From Punica granatum (Eukaryota; Streptophyta; Magnoliopsida; Myrtales; Lythraceae), in NCBI RefSeq assembly GCF_007655135.1, contig NC_045131.1, positions 13,438,001 to 13,502,000 of the forward strand: a stretch of DNA of 64,000 nt. The letters are read 5' to 3'. The position numbers and the translations under genes were made by a program. Below, piece after piece: positions 25,108-37,590 of the stretch. The notes under the pieces were generated by a model. It had not been told where the DNA came from. It worked only from the letters and a program-made list of their open reading frames with translations, and made no database searches. The first letter of the stretch is position 1. Each line of letters starts with the position of its first letter.

Positions 25108-25282
25108 CCGTTTAGATTCAAAGCGAGATTTTAAAATCTTATTTTAACTTAATTTTATTCAAATAAAACAAAATAACTCATACAAAATCAAAGGATGAGT
25201 CTCATACATAATCATTTATACCACTCCTTTTTAAAATTAAAATCTAATTTTAAAATGTTACTTATAAACCAAGCGCAGTAAT
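25108..25282. mobile_element. small inverted-repeat MITE-like element
   Basis: About 175 bp. The left end GCTCCGTTTAGATTCAAAGC and the right end read on the other strand (ACTGCGCTTGGTTTATAAGT) are imperfectly related. Both are followed inwards by ATTTTAAAAT. Non-coding. Confidence 0.35.
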
Positions 25283-26069
25283 ATATGGGAGCTGCAGCAA
25301 TTTCAGTAAAATATGCTAAATTACATTTTTAACGCACAAGTTTCAGCCCTTTACAGGGGAAAGTGAGGGTAAAGTGGGAAATTTATGGGATCACATGAAA
25401 GGGAGAGAGGCTGAGGGAACAACACCAGTGGAGAGCTAAGACCATGTTTGGTAGTGGGGAATGAACAATATAAAGGATTGAAATTCATTTTTTTAGTATT
25501 TAAATATGTTTTACGAAGTTAGCTATATTTGTAAACTAATTTATTATGATTTGTAAATATATAATAGAAAAAATAACATCTTCAACTATGCCCGGCCTTA
25601 TATGTTTTTTCTTTTGTTTAACTTATAATTCAAGATATGAGCCTCTAGTTATTTATCACCTTAGAAAATATTATAATATTAAATATGAACATGGATTTAG
25701 AAAGAAAAATAAAAGGTTGAACTCTAAACAAATTATTTCTCCATTAAAAATAAAAGAAAAGAATTTTTTAGATGACCTTTATTCAAACGGTTTAACATGC
25801 GCGTCAATTTGCACTAAAGCAAATAAAGATAACACGTATTCTTAATATTGTGAAGGTGATCAAATTTATCATACTCACTCATTTAAGAATTTTGTTGTAC
25901 ACTCTTAACTTATTAAAAAGTACATTTTATGGGCTTGCATTTAAACATGCAGTTTTGAAAGGATCTATCATGGGGAAATATCTCCCAATAAGTTATCAAT
26001 TAGCATCTTCACAAATTAATATGGAATAAGTTTTGAACTTTGTGTAATCGCATACTATTTTTTTTTTCG

Positions 26070-26248
26070 GTATGAACCATGATATCTAAAAAGTTCAATA
26101 GAGTCTCGACTAATTCAATCGAGCTGGATCAACCCACTAAGGGATAAAACTCATCGAGCGTGGATTTTCTATATTCATAAGGACTCGAACCCGAAACTTT
26201 ATTTAAGCAGAATAAGTATCAAACCGTTTAAACCAACTCACATAGGTA
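26070..26248 (-). repeat. tRNA-derived SINE copy, type A
   Basis: On the minus strand: AGTTGGTTTAAACGG (box A region), TTCGGGTTCGAGTCC (a near-perfect box B), then the shared body with GAGTTTTATCCCTTAG and a GATTGAATTAGTCGAG segment. It follows the same order as the copies at 18487 and 42068. Confidence 0.6.
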
Positions 26249-26659
26249 ACCACATATTATTTTGAAAATAATGTGATGAACATAACGAATTTACGATTTT
26301 GAAGAAAACGAAAGGCAAAATCTAAACTTAGAGATCATAACTAATTCTCTTTAATCCTAACGTACACCCCAAAATTTTCAAATATGTTATCTTTGTTGGA
26401 AGCAATTGTTGGGGCAAAATATTGTAAAAATGGATAAATAAATAAAATAAATGGATAATCCAATGAGTAAACACGGGAAAAGGGGGAAAGAAGTAAAAGA
26501 AAACGCGAGCGCGCGAGTACAAAGTAAATTCCAGACGCGCGCGTGTACTAATCTCTCCTCTCTCAAAAATTCCGCCAAACAGGTCGTTCCCTCCCTCCTT
26601 CCTTCCTCTTCCGGTGCTGACGTTGAGGAGACGATTCCCTCTTCCTCTCCATAGCCAAA

Positions 26660-26674
26660 ACTCCTATCTCTCCC

Positions 26675-26705
<31 letters not shown>

Positions 26706-26706
26706 G
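26660..26706 (+). promoter_or_regulatory. pyrimidine (CT)n tract in the presumed DRM leader
   Basis: A run of CTCTCTCCCTCTCTCTCC and (CT)n precedes a GC-richer region (26706-26925) that ends in a splice-acceptor-like TTTGCAG. This fits a non-coding first exon or promoter-proximal leader of the DRM gene. CT-rich leaders are common in plant genes. The transcription start was not located. Confidence 0.35.
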
Positions 26707-27438
26707 TGCAGCAGAAGGTGACAGCTGTGCTCTCAGTAGCATGGCGGCAACAATTTCGCCTCACCGTCTCGTTTGGTTCTCGAAGGCATGGAGATATTCT
26801 CTTGACGGTGCCGCATACTGACGAGCACTCCATCCCCGCTTTTCCTGTCTTCCAGACACTGCCGGTGCCGTCGACGAAACGCCGAGGTCCGAAGCTCAAT
26901 CTGCTCCTCCATTTTGCAGGTTTCTTGTGCTTCTGATTCTTCCGTCCTGTTGTTTTCCTAAATTTTGGTGTTGTGTTGTGGTGGCTTTGCGGCTTCGTCC
27001 TATAGCTCTGGTTTTGATTACGAGGGAGTATAGGAAGGATCCGATTCTTTTCGGTTAGGAAATGTAGGTGACGGTGAATATGTGATTGCATGGACGTCCG
27101 GCGGAACAATCTTGTTTTCTGAAGCATTAATGCCTCTCGGTTTCATATTTCGCTGTGTTTGGCTGTTGCCATTTTGGAGATGTTCTGCTTAAATGGAGCG
27201 TCAATGGTGGCTTGATACAGTACGACTGCAGAAGCTTTTTGGTCATGGTTCGGTCTAGAGCAAGAAAACAATCGCCTTGTGGGTGCTTTTCGGGCATTGA
27301 GCCTTGACTTGGTGTTCTGTATCTGTACAGGGGAACCTGTTACAATCTGATGATGGTTTCTGAAAAAATTTATGATGGCACTTACGTATTCATGTCTTTG
27401 CTGTTAACTGCTGGTGATAATCTCAAAGCATCGAGGTT

Positions 27439-30400
27439 ATGGGACACGGGGAAATGGTACTCTTTTTTCCGTCTTTAATCCCGTTATCTGTTTTGCTCCG
27501 GTTAATTCTCCTGATTTTGCTTGTTCTTTGTTTATAGGATGGGAGTGCATCTGGTGAAGGTGACATTGATTGGAATACCGAAGATGAGCTCGAAGTTGAA
27601 AACTATCCTGTGTCTTCCTGCGCTGGAGAGTTAATTTGTAAAGGGGTTTGTTGTTGCTTACCTATTTCAGCATGGATTTATGTTTTAAGTTTGGAGCCTC
27701 ATGATAGAATTTGGAGGGCATTTATGAACCTACCTCATTTTTTTTCCCATTCGTTAGGCAAGACGTTCTTCCAACACAAAATCATTTGATCATTTCGTTG
27801 GGATGGGATTCTCTGAAAAGTTGGCTGCAAAGGCTATAAAAAAAATGGTAAGCCCTTGATGTAGCTGTTTCTTGTAAATTTATCATTTTTGTTAGCAATT
27901 TTAATCGCTCATAAGTGCTTATACAGGAGAAGGAAATTCTGATCTGATACTGGAATCCCTTCTAACATACACGGTGAGTTAAAAGATCTTTATATCAATA
28001 GACCCTGCTGGAATATCTAAGATCTGTCTTGTGTAATGTGTGGTAGTGCCTTTTCTTTTGTTTTGGCTAATCAATTCCTCATCTACTCCAGGCTCTTGAA
28101 GACACTCCTGAAGAGCAACAGACTGAGACTGTCGTTCCTAATATCAGTTCTTCGGACTATGAGGATAACTTTTTAGATGACTTCTCTGATATTGACAGTG
28201 ACTTTGATAACGAGGTTAGTTTCTTGTTTTGATTCAGTACTCTTGACTGAGATAGACTGTTTTTTCTGTGAAATTCCAAATGTGAACCAAGATTTTGTCG
28301 CTAGAATCCCACCAAATCCAAATCAATGTTGTGTACATATTCACTTTAAGTGAGTGAATTTTCTCCCAAGGAAAATCCTGAATTAAATTCCAATTTCAAT
28401 TTTATCTATCTATGTGAAGCTCTTGGGAAGGGAAGATGGATTCCAATTTCAATTTTATTATAGCTTTCTGTCACTTTTTCTGCATTATGATGAATCTGTC
28501 TTGCAGGAAATTGTTAATCCCATGCCCGAGGAGGACAAGAAAATGATGTTATTGGCGGAGATGGGTTACACGCTAGATGAAGCTTCAGTTGCCTTGGAAA
28601 GATGTGGTATGTACTCTCCTTAATGTTGTTTTTCATGCTTATCTCCTAAAATTAATAAAAGTATATCTGTCTAGGTAGTTCTAATGCCTTGGAGAATCTT
28701 GAAGATTGATTTTGCTTATTGCCAAGTCCATACCATCTTGATATAGCATTCACTGTAACTAGTGTGTTTTCACAATTAAAAAAAAAAAAGCGCTGATATT
28801 GCACAAACCCACCATAGACTGAGTTAGATAGCAGTTCTTCTAAGCGCATCTAAGGAGTTCAGTTTGGTCTGTCAATGTGTACATTCCATTGAATGCAGGA
28901 GTAAGACACTATATATTGTTTGTGCTGTCTGTACTACGAATCAGATAGTTTGCTTCGGGGATTTCAATTGATGAGTTGCTTCTTTTAAAGCTATTTCTGT
29001 ATGAGCAGGAGAATACGACATTCTCCTGTGCTGCTACTTTTCAAAGATTTGTTTTTTAACCAATTTAATTGATGCACTAAAGACTGAACACAGCATATTG
29101 TCTACTTTTTCTTCATATTGCAATGCATATTTCTTTCAAAACTAGAATATTTTCATTGAAATTAATTGAGCTTGCTTGAAAATGTGACTATCTGGAGATT
29201 TGACCTTGCTTTTCCTTCTCCTTCAGTACCTTTGAATCTGATAAATCTCATAAATTTAACCTGCCATTTTAATTTGCATTACTGTCAAAGGATTCAGAAA
29301 GGGTATCTAGTCATTGGTTGTAGGGGAGCTTTAGACTAATCTAGGGGTCTTTGTGAAATATGAGCAATATTAGGTGACTACTAGGTAATAGATTATTACA
29401 GATTCCCTTGGATTTAGTCGTAAAAGAAGCTTATTTATACAGGTGCAGCTGCCTCAGTGGCAGATTTGTCAGATTTCATCTGTGCTGCCCAAATGTCAAA
29501 GGCAGCTGATGCACTTTTACCTGTGGAGAAGGTAAATTCATTTCATTTTTTACTTTTATTTTCACGATGACGACAGTAAAATTTTTTGGAAATTCCTCAC
29601 GGCTTCTCATCCCTGTCTTATATTTGCAATTGTTCCCACTTTTTTTTTTTTCAGCCACGAGCCAAGCTCTTAGTAGAGGATTTTGGGAAGAGAAAGAAGA
29701 GGAAAACTGCTGGCTATGACTCATGGAGGCAGAGGATGAAGGACAAGAAACCTCTGAGCGAAGATGAGACAATTCACCATCACCTCCCAAATCTGATGGT
29801 GGGCTATGGGGTACCTACCGAAACATGCTGACAAAATCCGCAGAAATATTCCAGAAGCAGCCATTGGACCTCCATATTTTTATTATGAGAACGCGGCCTG
29901 TGCCTCAAAAGGAGTGTGGGATACCATTTCATGGTTCTTATATGATGTAGAACCGGAGTTTGTGGATTCCATGAACTTTTGTGCTGCTGCTAGGAAGAGG
30001 GGTTACGTTCACAATCTTCCCATTAACGATCGCTACCCCCTTCTCCCGCTTCAACCACTCACCATCAGTGAAGCCTTGCTGCTAACAAGGAAATGGTGGC
30101 CTTCATGGGACACCAGAACCAAGTTGAGTTGTTTGCAGACAGTCATTGCAAGTGCAAAGCTGACTGAGAGGATTCGGAAGGCTCTTAAAGATGAAGGCAA
30201 GCCTCCCTTGCATGTCCAGATGTATGTTCTCAAACAATGCATGCAATGGAACTTGGTCTGGGTTGGGAAGAACAAGCTTGCTCCCCTGGAACCTGATGAG
30301 GTGGAGATGCTCCTCGGTTTCCCCAAAAACCACACCAGGGGTGATGGGATCAGCAGAACGGATAGATACAAATTGCTGGGAAACTCGTTCCAGGTGTGTC

Positions 30401-31240
30401 TTCTTTCTTTGTATTGATTTTTTGCCTCGTTCATGTTGTATTCATATTAGATCAATCTGAAGTTGTCACTTGCTCGACTCCTGCTTGATAAACTTAAAGA
30501 TTAAATGCACAAACGTTTGTTAAACTTTTGTTTAGAAGAAGAAAGAAAGGAGGATTTAGGTAGGAAGAAAGTTAGGGTGTAAGATACGGATAGAGTTTTG
30601 GACACTGATTTTGAGTAGAAAACCGTTTCACTTAAGTCAACTGAGAAGGGTTGGTCTATTTTGATGAAGTGATTTGTGGGTTGCTTGGGTTTGAGGAGGT
30701 GACATGGTTTACTTGTGTGGGACTTGCTGTACTCTTATATTTCCCCTTGTGTCTATCCATTCAAAGTTCATACTCGTTCTTATGGCCTCTTTATTTTTGT
30801 CAAAATGGTCATCCGTGTTTGATCTGTTTTTTTTCTTGGGGAAATCCCTTTCAGGTGGATACTGTGGCCTACCACCTATCCGTTCTCAAAGAGCTCTTTC
30901 CGGATAGAGTAACCTCCTGTCCCTTTTCTCTGGAATTGGAGGTGCTGTGGTTGCACTGCACAAGCTAGGAATCCCCCTTAAGAATGTTGTCTCGGTCGAG
31001 ATTTCTGAGGTCAATCGAAGCATAGTGAGGAGCTGGTGGGAGCAGACGAATCAAAAGGGGAACCTCATTGACTTAGCAGACATTCAGCAGCTGACAGGTG
31101 ACAGGCTAGAGCAGCTCATAAATGCAGTCAGGGGATTCGATCTTCTTCTCGGTGGGAGCCCCTGCAACAACCTCGCTGGCAGCAACCGTCACCACAGGGA
31201 CGGGCTTGAGGGTAAGGAGTCCTCCCTCTTTTATGACTAA
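27439..31240 (+). pseudogene. DRM2: DRM-type de novo cytosine-5 DNA methyltransferase, frame broken
   Basis: Nine exons with GT-AG borders: 27439-27456, 27538-27645, 27758-27847, 27927-27973, 28092-28214, 28507-28606, 29443-29531, 29655-30393, 30855-31240. UBA-type segments (FVGMGFSEKLAAKAI; LAEMGYTLDEASVALERCG) precede a catalytic domain in the rearranged order typical of DRM: FPKNHTRGDG and LGNSFQVDTVAYHLS first, then motif I (LFSGIGG) and motif IV (GGSPCNNLAG, Cys codon at 31163). In Arabidopsis, DRM2 puts new methylation on DNA in the RNA-directed pathway. Breaks: exon 3 is one base short before its donor (7-A run at 27839-27845), so exon 4 enters the wrong frame; a one-base excess gives TGA at 29829; one base is missing at 30906-30911; a TAA at 31238 replaces the conserved aromatic codon after SSLFYD, although matching sequence (RIL-LVK-IM) follows. 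Motifs and splice sites are otherwise well kept, so inactivation is recent or these are assembly errors. The start may instead be the ATG at 27454. The 1/2/3 paralogue choice is uncertain. Confidence 0.85.
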
Positions 31241-31299
31241 TTCAGAATTCTTTATCTGGTCAAGCGTATAATGTTAAAAAAAGGCCGTTGAACTCGAAA

Positions 31300-34200
31300 G
31301 GCTGACCCATCGGACTCCTGTGATTCTCTCTATTTCGATGACTGACAATTTTCAATTGTGAACATGACTCGGTGTAGGTTCCTTATGAGGGGGGTGTCTT
31401 AAAATGTACATACATGGTATCAATTCCCCTCCAATCCTATGATTCTGGTATATTTCTCCTCTCTAAATATTCTTCGTGATAGCTGCTTAAATTTCCTGCC
31501 TTTAATATATATGGTTAAACATGGAGAAATAATTACGAAATATGAAATCGAAAAGGTTGATAACTAATAGCATTTAAACTGTAACTTCTGATGAAATTCT
31601 GATAGTAATTTATTCTGAAAGAACGAAAATCGAAAAAAATGGCGAGGAGCAGACACAGAGTGGGCAGAACAAAACATAGAATGAGGTTCTAAATTTATCA
31701 GGAAACATATAATTTGATTATAGTTTTGTCAGTCCGCTTATGAAAGGGTTAGATAGTTATTTGCGGCTTGAAATAGCTTCCCACGTTATAATATTCATGA
31801 ATTGTAACATAAGATATACGGTTATCTTTGCCTATGACGATAATGGACCGATAAATATTGAACTCTTACAAAGATAGATTTGATAGATAGAAAAGTGTAA
31901 TGTTAATTAAAACTTAATGGGAATTTTGATTTGTTGTGGAAAAATGAGATCAGTAAAATTACTATTATATTATATATATGGGCTAGTTCTATTTTTTTTT
32001 TAATTACAGAAGAGACTTATGGGTCTATATAAATAAATAAAAAGAAAAACTAAATAAAAGGATATAAATAATTTCAGGACAAGAATAGGCTGTATTTGCA
32101 TCCTCACCTTTAATTATCTACCACACTCCCTCTATAGGACGGCAATAATTTACTACGATAGATTCCTTAAACCACTCTTTAATTTCTGATATCTTCCTTT
32201 CTCAATCATTACTGAAATTCTCATTTTAAAAAATTTTCTCACTTTACTCTTTTGTTTTTTGGATACTCTCTATGTATCGGCTTACCCAAAATATTACTCA
32301 GAACAAATTTTCATATAATGAATGATAAAAAAACCATATATTTATATCTACTAAAGTAATTTCTATACTCGATTTTTTTAAAAAAAAAAAACCGAAGGAA
32401 GAAAATATGTAGCTCTTATTAAACATGTCTCTTTCCTTGGTCAATTATTCCAAGGGAAATGACTTTCAACGATATAGGATCATTTAAATTTTCTCCTTTC
32501 CAAATAAGTTGTTAGAAGACTATATATTAGATGCTATTTTATTTTTATCAATTAATTTGGTTGTTTTCTTCAAGGGATTGATATATAATACTAATTTTTC
32601 ATATAATATCGCTAATTTAATGTGCATGTATTATTAGAAATTAAAATTCATGAATATTATTTGAATTGATATTTTCACAAATTAAAAGATTATCTAATTA
32701 AATTTTAAAAAATGAAAAGCATGGGTTTATGACTGTCTGAAAACTTAAAATGTAAAATTTTAAGTGCTAAAGAAAATAAGTACATGCACTTAAGTTGTTG
32801 ATTTGTATTACCACAAAGCTTTTCTGGTTCCAACATTGGCCTCTATATTATCTTATATGTTTCTTTTAGCACTGAATGAAAATTGAAAAAAAGAAGCACA
32901 GGTTGAGTCAAACCTTGAGTGAGTGGGAGGAAGGGCGGCGACCTCGTTTGAGTAGTGGTGGCCGGTTGCAATAGGTACTTTACGCGACCTCGTCTAACTA
33001 ATGGACAAACAGCCTTATTAGAAGCAAATAAGAAAGTCTTTTTGTGGAAAACGAATAGTTATTACGGTATCTGATTATGGGAAAAGGGGAGATGTTCGTT
33101 TTTTTTTCGGTGGGATATCGGGGCACATGCCCAAGAAAAAGAAGAGATGTTCATAATCGTTATTTCCAATTCTTTGGATCAATTATACAAGGGGTCAGAA
33201 AAATGCTTTTAACATAAGGAGTACCACCAAGCTAGCAGATTTTAACGGTCATACATGCAGTTCCATGGTCTAAAAAATCAGGCACTACAAGATCAGCAGT
33301 AACTGCAGCAGAAAGACACTCGAAAACTGTCAATTTAGCTAATCAATATAGACGATCAGGAAAAAAAAAAGATCGGCGGAAGGAATCACCTGAAAGAAAT
33401 GAAAAAAAAAAGGAGATTTTTTATTTAGAATTTTTGGTTATTAATCTTTTCTCTCTTCGAATAATTCGAAATATAAAATTTTCAATTTCCCGGTTCCTTT
33501 CAAGAATAAGATCTAAGAAGACGATCTTTAAAATCATAGCTGATGCGAAGCAAATCGCATAAGACTTGATGGAGCGTTGGGATCGTCAGAAGACCAAGAC
33601 AAGACAACAGCAATGATGCAGCAACACCATCAACCGGTGCAATAGCAACAAAGTGGTTAGCGTGCTTGGTGCCTTTGCACCGAATCTTCAGTGCTATATA
33701 GCACCGAGGTCAGCCCCAAAACCGCAGCGACGGTGCTTAGGCGTGGAATTTCCGCTCCGTGGCACCGCTTATGCTTTCTCTTGAAGCCGAGTCTAAAATT
33801 TCCTTTTATTTTCAAGATTTCTTTGTTACCTTCTTCCTAAATGGTCTAATATTGTGTTTCCTATATTTGTTGGTTTCCTTATTATTGTTGGAGGCTATAA
33901 ACATTAAGTTTGCTCTTGGGGAATTCATTATGAAGAACTTCATCAATGGAGTTGCTATTGAGCAAAGAATTATCGATGCATAATTCTTGTTTAACGTTTT
34001 ATCTCGCTGCGTCAGTAGCTGTAGTCCAAAGTTGTAAGAAGACCGGACTTGCTATAGACATGGGGCTAAGGATATGCGATTAGAAGTAGTGGCATCATTA
34101 TAAAGTTATATGTCGCTGGTGACGCTCATAAATGTGTCCCCTAAAACTTTAAGACCAAGAAGGTGCGAACTAAGGTGGCGTCATTTTTATTATGTCGGAG

Positions 34201-34400
34201 GTGATGGTATTCTTTATCGTCACTGTAACCAGGTTCTGTGGATGACGATATATTGTCACGTCTCAAATGGTAAGATCCATGGAGACCCCATTAAATAAGC
34301 ATCTCCATAACCTTTTGCGCTGGATCTATGCAAACGTATGGTCACCACGTCTTCATGTTAGGGTAGGTATAGATCTTTTTATTTTATTTTTTTTTCCTTC
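31300..34400. other. gene-free AT-rich region
   Basis: Downstream of the DRM relic there is no recognisable gene. Open frames such as 33759-33983 are hydrophobic and low in complexity, and match no family I know. The second half has more mixed base composition, from about 33.5 kb. Confidence 0.5.
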
Positions 34401-34409
34401 TAAAGATCA

Positions 34410-34690
34410 TATTTGGGTTCCGCCTGCGCCACTGCCCATGCAGCTGACCTGCTCGAGGTCGGAGAAATCGAGAGCGTGGGGCAGGCTGCCCTAGTGGTTT
34501 GCTTTCTGGTGGCTTGTCGAGGAACGGGCCAGGCTGGCGGAGGGCGGGAGGGGAAGGGGAAGGAGGACTGCGAGCTTAGTAGGGTCCCGCTGGGGCAGGG
34601 GTAGGGTGAGATCTGGGTACGGCCGTGGACAGTCGCCCTTAGAGGCTTCGAAGGTGCCGGGTGGCAGCTGGCTCGATCTCGTGGCTCAAT
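34410..34690. other. GC-rich island of unknown origin
   Basis: A sharp block of GC-rich sequence (for example GGCGGAGGGCGGGAGGGGAA) sits between AT-rich flanks. Frames are open for about 60-75 codons on the plus strand, but none gives a protein I recognise. It may be a captured gene fragment or part of a transposable element. Confidence 0.4.
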
Positions 34691-34999
34691 TTCTAGAAGA
34701 ATTGGATCAAAATCGTTCCATTCCCTGTATGTACTGTCGTGTAAATATTCTTATGCTGCTGAATCTGTGCCAGTGTCTTACTTATTGTGCGTTTTGATAT
34801 CATTAGGGTAGCTACAACCATAAATATGCAACCGAATAACGTGAACGAAATTGATAAACAAAAGGTATTGCCATAATACTTTTGACTAGCTATAGATTAT
34901 AGATTTGAGATTTGGATAAGTGATAGTTCTCAACTGTACTTTATCCAGCCGGGAAGCAAATGTTGGACACTTTTACACAATTAATCCTAACTAGATGAT

Positions 35000-35055
35000 T
35001 GGCCCGTGCATAGCAACATTACTATTATAACAAACGATATTACATAAAAGTTACT
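35000..35055. repeat. 55-bp flank repeat, left copy
   Basis: GCCCGTGCATAGCAACATTA followed by CTATTATAACAAAC; a diverged copy occurs at 36473-36526 on the other side of the Gypsy-like LTR. Such 'CCCGTGC-tagca' blocks often belong to decayed Helitron-type repeats in plants, but the hairpin is not intact here, so I leave the class open. Confidence 0.55.
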
Positions 35056-36472
35056 GGTAGGTTTCCTTCCCCGGCAACGGCGCCAAACTTTATTTGACGG
35101 TTTTTAAACCCCACAAGTGCATGGACCATGACAAGTAGTATCGTTCCCACCAAGACTTGATCTAAAACTCTATTGGTGATCGAAATTCACAATATAATTG
35201 AAGTCAAGCAAATCAAAGATTGATTGATTAAAATAAAATAAAATAAAACAAATCAAGATCAATTTATGATCAATTGGTGAGACGGCTTAAAATTACAATT
35301 TCCCCCAACACATAGCTAACTCGAGCTACTCCCTCTATCCGTAATTCGTTTAAAATTCTATCTACTAACCTAGGTGCTTAACTATCCTTAAAATTCTTCC
35401 GAATCACTCAATAAAAGACTTACATTAACCGATCCCCTATATTTCTATCAATCGTGGACTTGAATCTATCCACGAAACGATCTATCAAAGCCGATCTTAG
35501 GCTAGTCTACCCCTAATTAATATCTAGAATTCACCTCCTGACTTCATCTAGACTATTGAGATCAATACAATTAGCGATAAGGCAATTGCGAGTATTAAGC
35601 ACGGAAATAAACTAAATAGATTAGAATCATAAACTCGTAAGATCAAAAGAAAATAAACGAATTAACAACATGTGGGTTCAATTGCAATCCTAGCATATGA
35701 AATTAGCCCACAAGGAAAGAAGAAAACATGCAAGAATTCAACATAGACACTGAAATTAAAGAGAAATTCACAAGAGTCTAAGATAATATCACACAATCGT
35801 GCCACAAGAATCCTAGAATCCAAATACTTCTTCCCCTTGAATGCGCCTCTGTTCCTTGTGTCGTCCACACTTTCTTGGTCTGACGTTCAACTTTTATATC
35901 TTTAGCCTAAGGAAAATCTCCAGCCAATTAATTTCCTTCTTCAAATCTTGCAATATCTCCAAGAAAATTCAAGTATATCATCCATGATTTTCCTTCCCAA
36001 AGCAAAATTTTCTCCTCATTCTTTTTCCCCTTTTCAACCTTAAGATAAGGAAATTATCCCCTTATGCAGCATATCTTGGTGATGATGTCAACAAACATCT
36101 CCCAAGATTTTCCTTCGACTTCAATTTTCGAGTATAATTGGCTAGTCTCTTGTCTCTGGTGAAGTTGCAGAATCATCTTCTGTGCTCTGACATTATCTGA
36201 TTCGTCATTGTTGCCTTTATGTCCGTGGTGTTGCGACATCCTTCACAATGCTATGGCATCAATTGATCCAAACCGAGCCATGATCTACGGAAAGAAAACA
36301 AATAAATATCAAAATCTAACTAAAAACAACTAAAATGTTATAAAATCCTGGAATATAACTAAAACATGAAAAATCAACCTCAAAAGGACTAAAATTTAAA
36401 TTAAATTCGACCAACTAAATATAATTTATGGCAAAAAGACATGCTAAATAACTCTAAATCCTAGAGTTATCA
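35056..36472 (-). mobile_element. Gypsy-like single LTR with primer-binding-site remnant
   Basis: On the minus strand an LTR of about 1378 bp starts TGATAACTCTAGGATTTAGA (36472) and ends CCGTCA (35095). Directly beyond it lies TTTGGCGCCGTTGCCGGGGA (35068-35087), the standard primer-binding-site region of many plant Gypsy elements. About 30 bases further on the element stops, so it kept one LTR and the start of the interior. The LTR start is a short hairpin (AACTCTA...TAGAGTT). Host sequence on both sides is itself a repeat of about 55 bp (CCCGTGC(A/G)TAGCAACATTAC), not a short target-site duplication. Confidence 0.7.
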
Positions 36473-36526
36473 CCCGTGCGTAGCAACATTACTGTTATAA
36501 CAAACAACATTATTAAAAAGTTATAT
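36473..36526. repeat. 55-bp flank repeat, right copy
   Basis: CCCGTGCGTAGCAACATTAC followed by TGTTATAACAAACAACATTA. It matches the block left of the LTR in the same orientation, with several substitutions. Confidence 0.55.
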
Positions 36527-37210
36527 CTTTGTCCGAAATGTGAGTGAATAAAAATATTAGATCGTCTTACTGTTAAAGTGTGACCTCGTTGTTAATATAA
36601 TATCGATAATATCATCCGTCACGTGAAACAGCAGAAAATCATAACCAATATTGACTCGACTAATATTTTACTTGAAGTCTCGAATAGGAAGAATATGAAA
36701 ATGAATGTAACAAGCTTTTATACATTTTCACAATGCTTTTTCATATTCTAATAAATGGAAAATAATGCAAAAGGTTTATTAAACTAATAGTAGGTTAAAG
36801 AAATAGACTGTTGAAATTCTGTGATGAAGAGACATCATAACTTTTCACATTTATTGTATTTTCATTGGTTATCAATCCAATAGTCACTCAACTAGAATGT
36901 AGGCATCGTGAAGCCTTCATATGCATTCACTAGACTATATAATTGTATATAGACAGATGTTTACATAATGTTATAACTTATACTTCGGCAACTTTGAAGT
37001 GCAAAGGGATCTACATAAAGTCATAGAGCCGTGCTATTTCCTGCTAATTTGGCCTGCCCAAAAAGACACAATGGCATGGGTGTAATTATCGGAAAAAAGT
37101 AGGGACAATCATCCCACAGAGAGATTTGCATCTGCTGAATTCGCAGGAAATTGACTTTCCCAAAGTTATATATGGGACTTCCCAAGTACTTAGAGCATAT
37201 GTAATTAATG

Positions 37211-37435
37211 GATTCCAATCATACTGCGAAGCCTCGGGGCGGTCATGGCAAGAAGGCCGATAGCGATGGCAGCCCCGAGGACGGCTCCAGAGAGGTGGCC
37301 GAATGGCAGGAAATACATGAGCGTCGGGAGGGTGGCTGATGAGTTGCCACGAACATCATTGTCGCGATACGTGCCCATGCATGCATTCGTCGATCTTCTA
37401 TATGTTTCTCCAAATGATACGTACATAAAGAGCTG
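37211..37435 (-). pseudogene. possible exon relic of a membrane protein
   Basis: A GC-richer patch in AT-rich surroundings is open on the minus strand after an acceptor-like TTTTTTATAG. It reads GTYRDNDVRGNSS, then a hydrophobic stretch LMYFLPFGHLSGAVLGAAIA, then IGLLAMTAPRLRSMIGIH and a stop. The GHLSG motif within a membrane helix is reminiscent of rhomboid-like proteins, but this is a weak resemblance and no other exon was found. Confidence 0.2.
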
Positions 37436-37590
37436 ACTATAAAAAAAGGCGCAAGGACATAAACAGAAATAAAAAAGAAAATATTCCATTAATTAACCTT
37501 CTAAATTACATAAGAATCTTCCTTTAAAAGAAAAGGAAAATTACAAAATAAAGGGAGCATAGAAAAGAGATACACCATCTTACGCCACCA

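Noticed and set aside
30651..30854. Open frame through the last intron of the DRM gene
   Set aside because: It is intron sequence that happens to be open; the conserved protein starts at the acceptor at 30855.
33759..33983. Hydrophobic 74-codon frame
   Set aside because: Biased composition, no splice context and no resemblance to a known family.
34990..35055. Helitron 3' end suggested by CCCGTGCATAGCA and a nearby CTAG
   Set aside because: The palindrome needed for the hairpin is not intact and no Helitron 5' end or helicase was seen.
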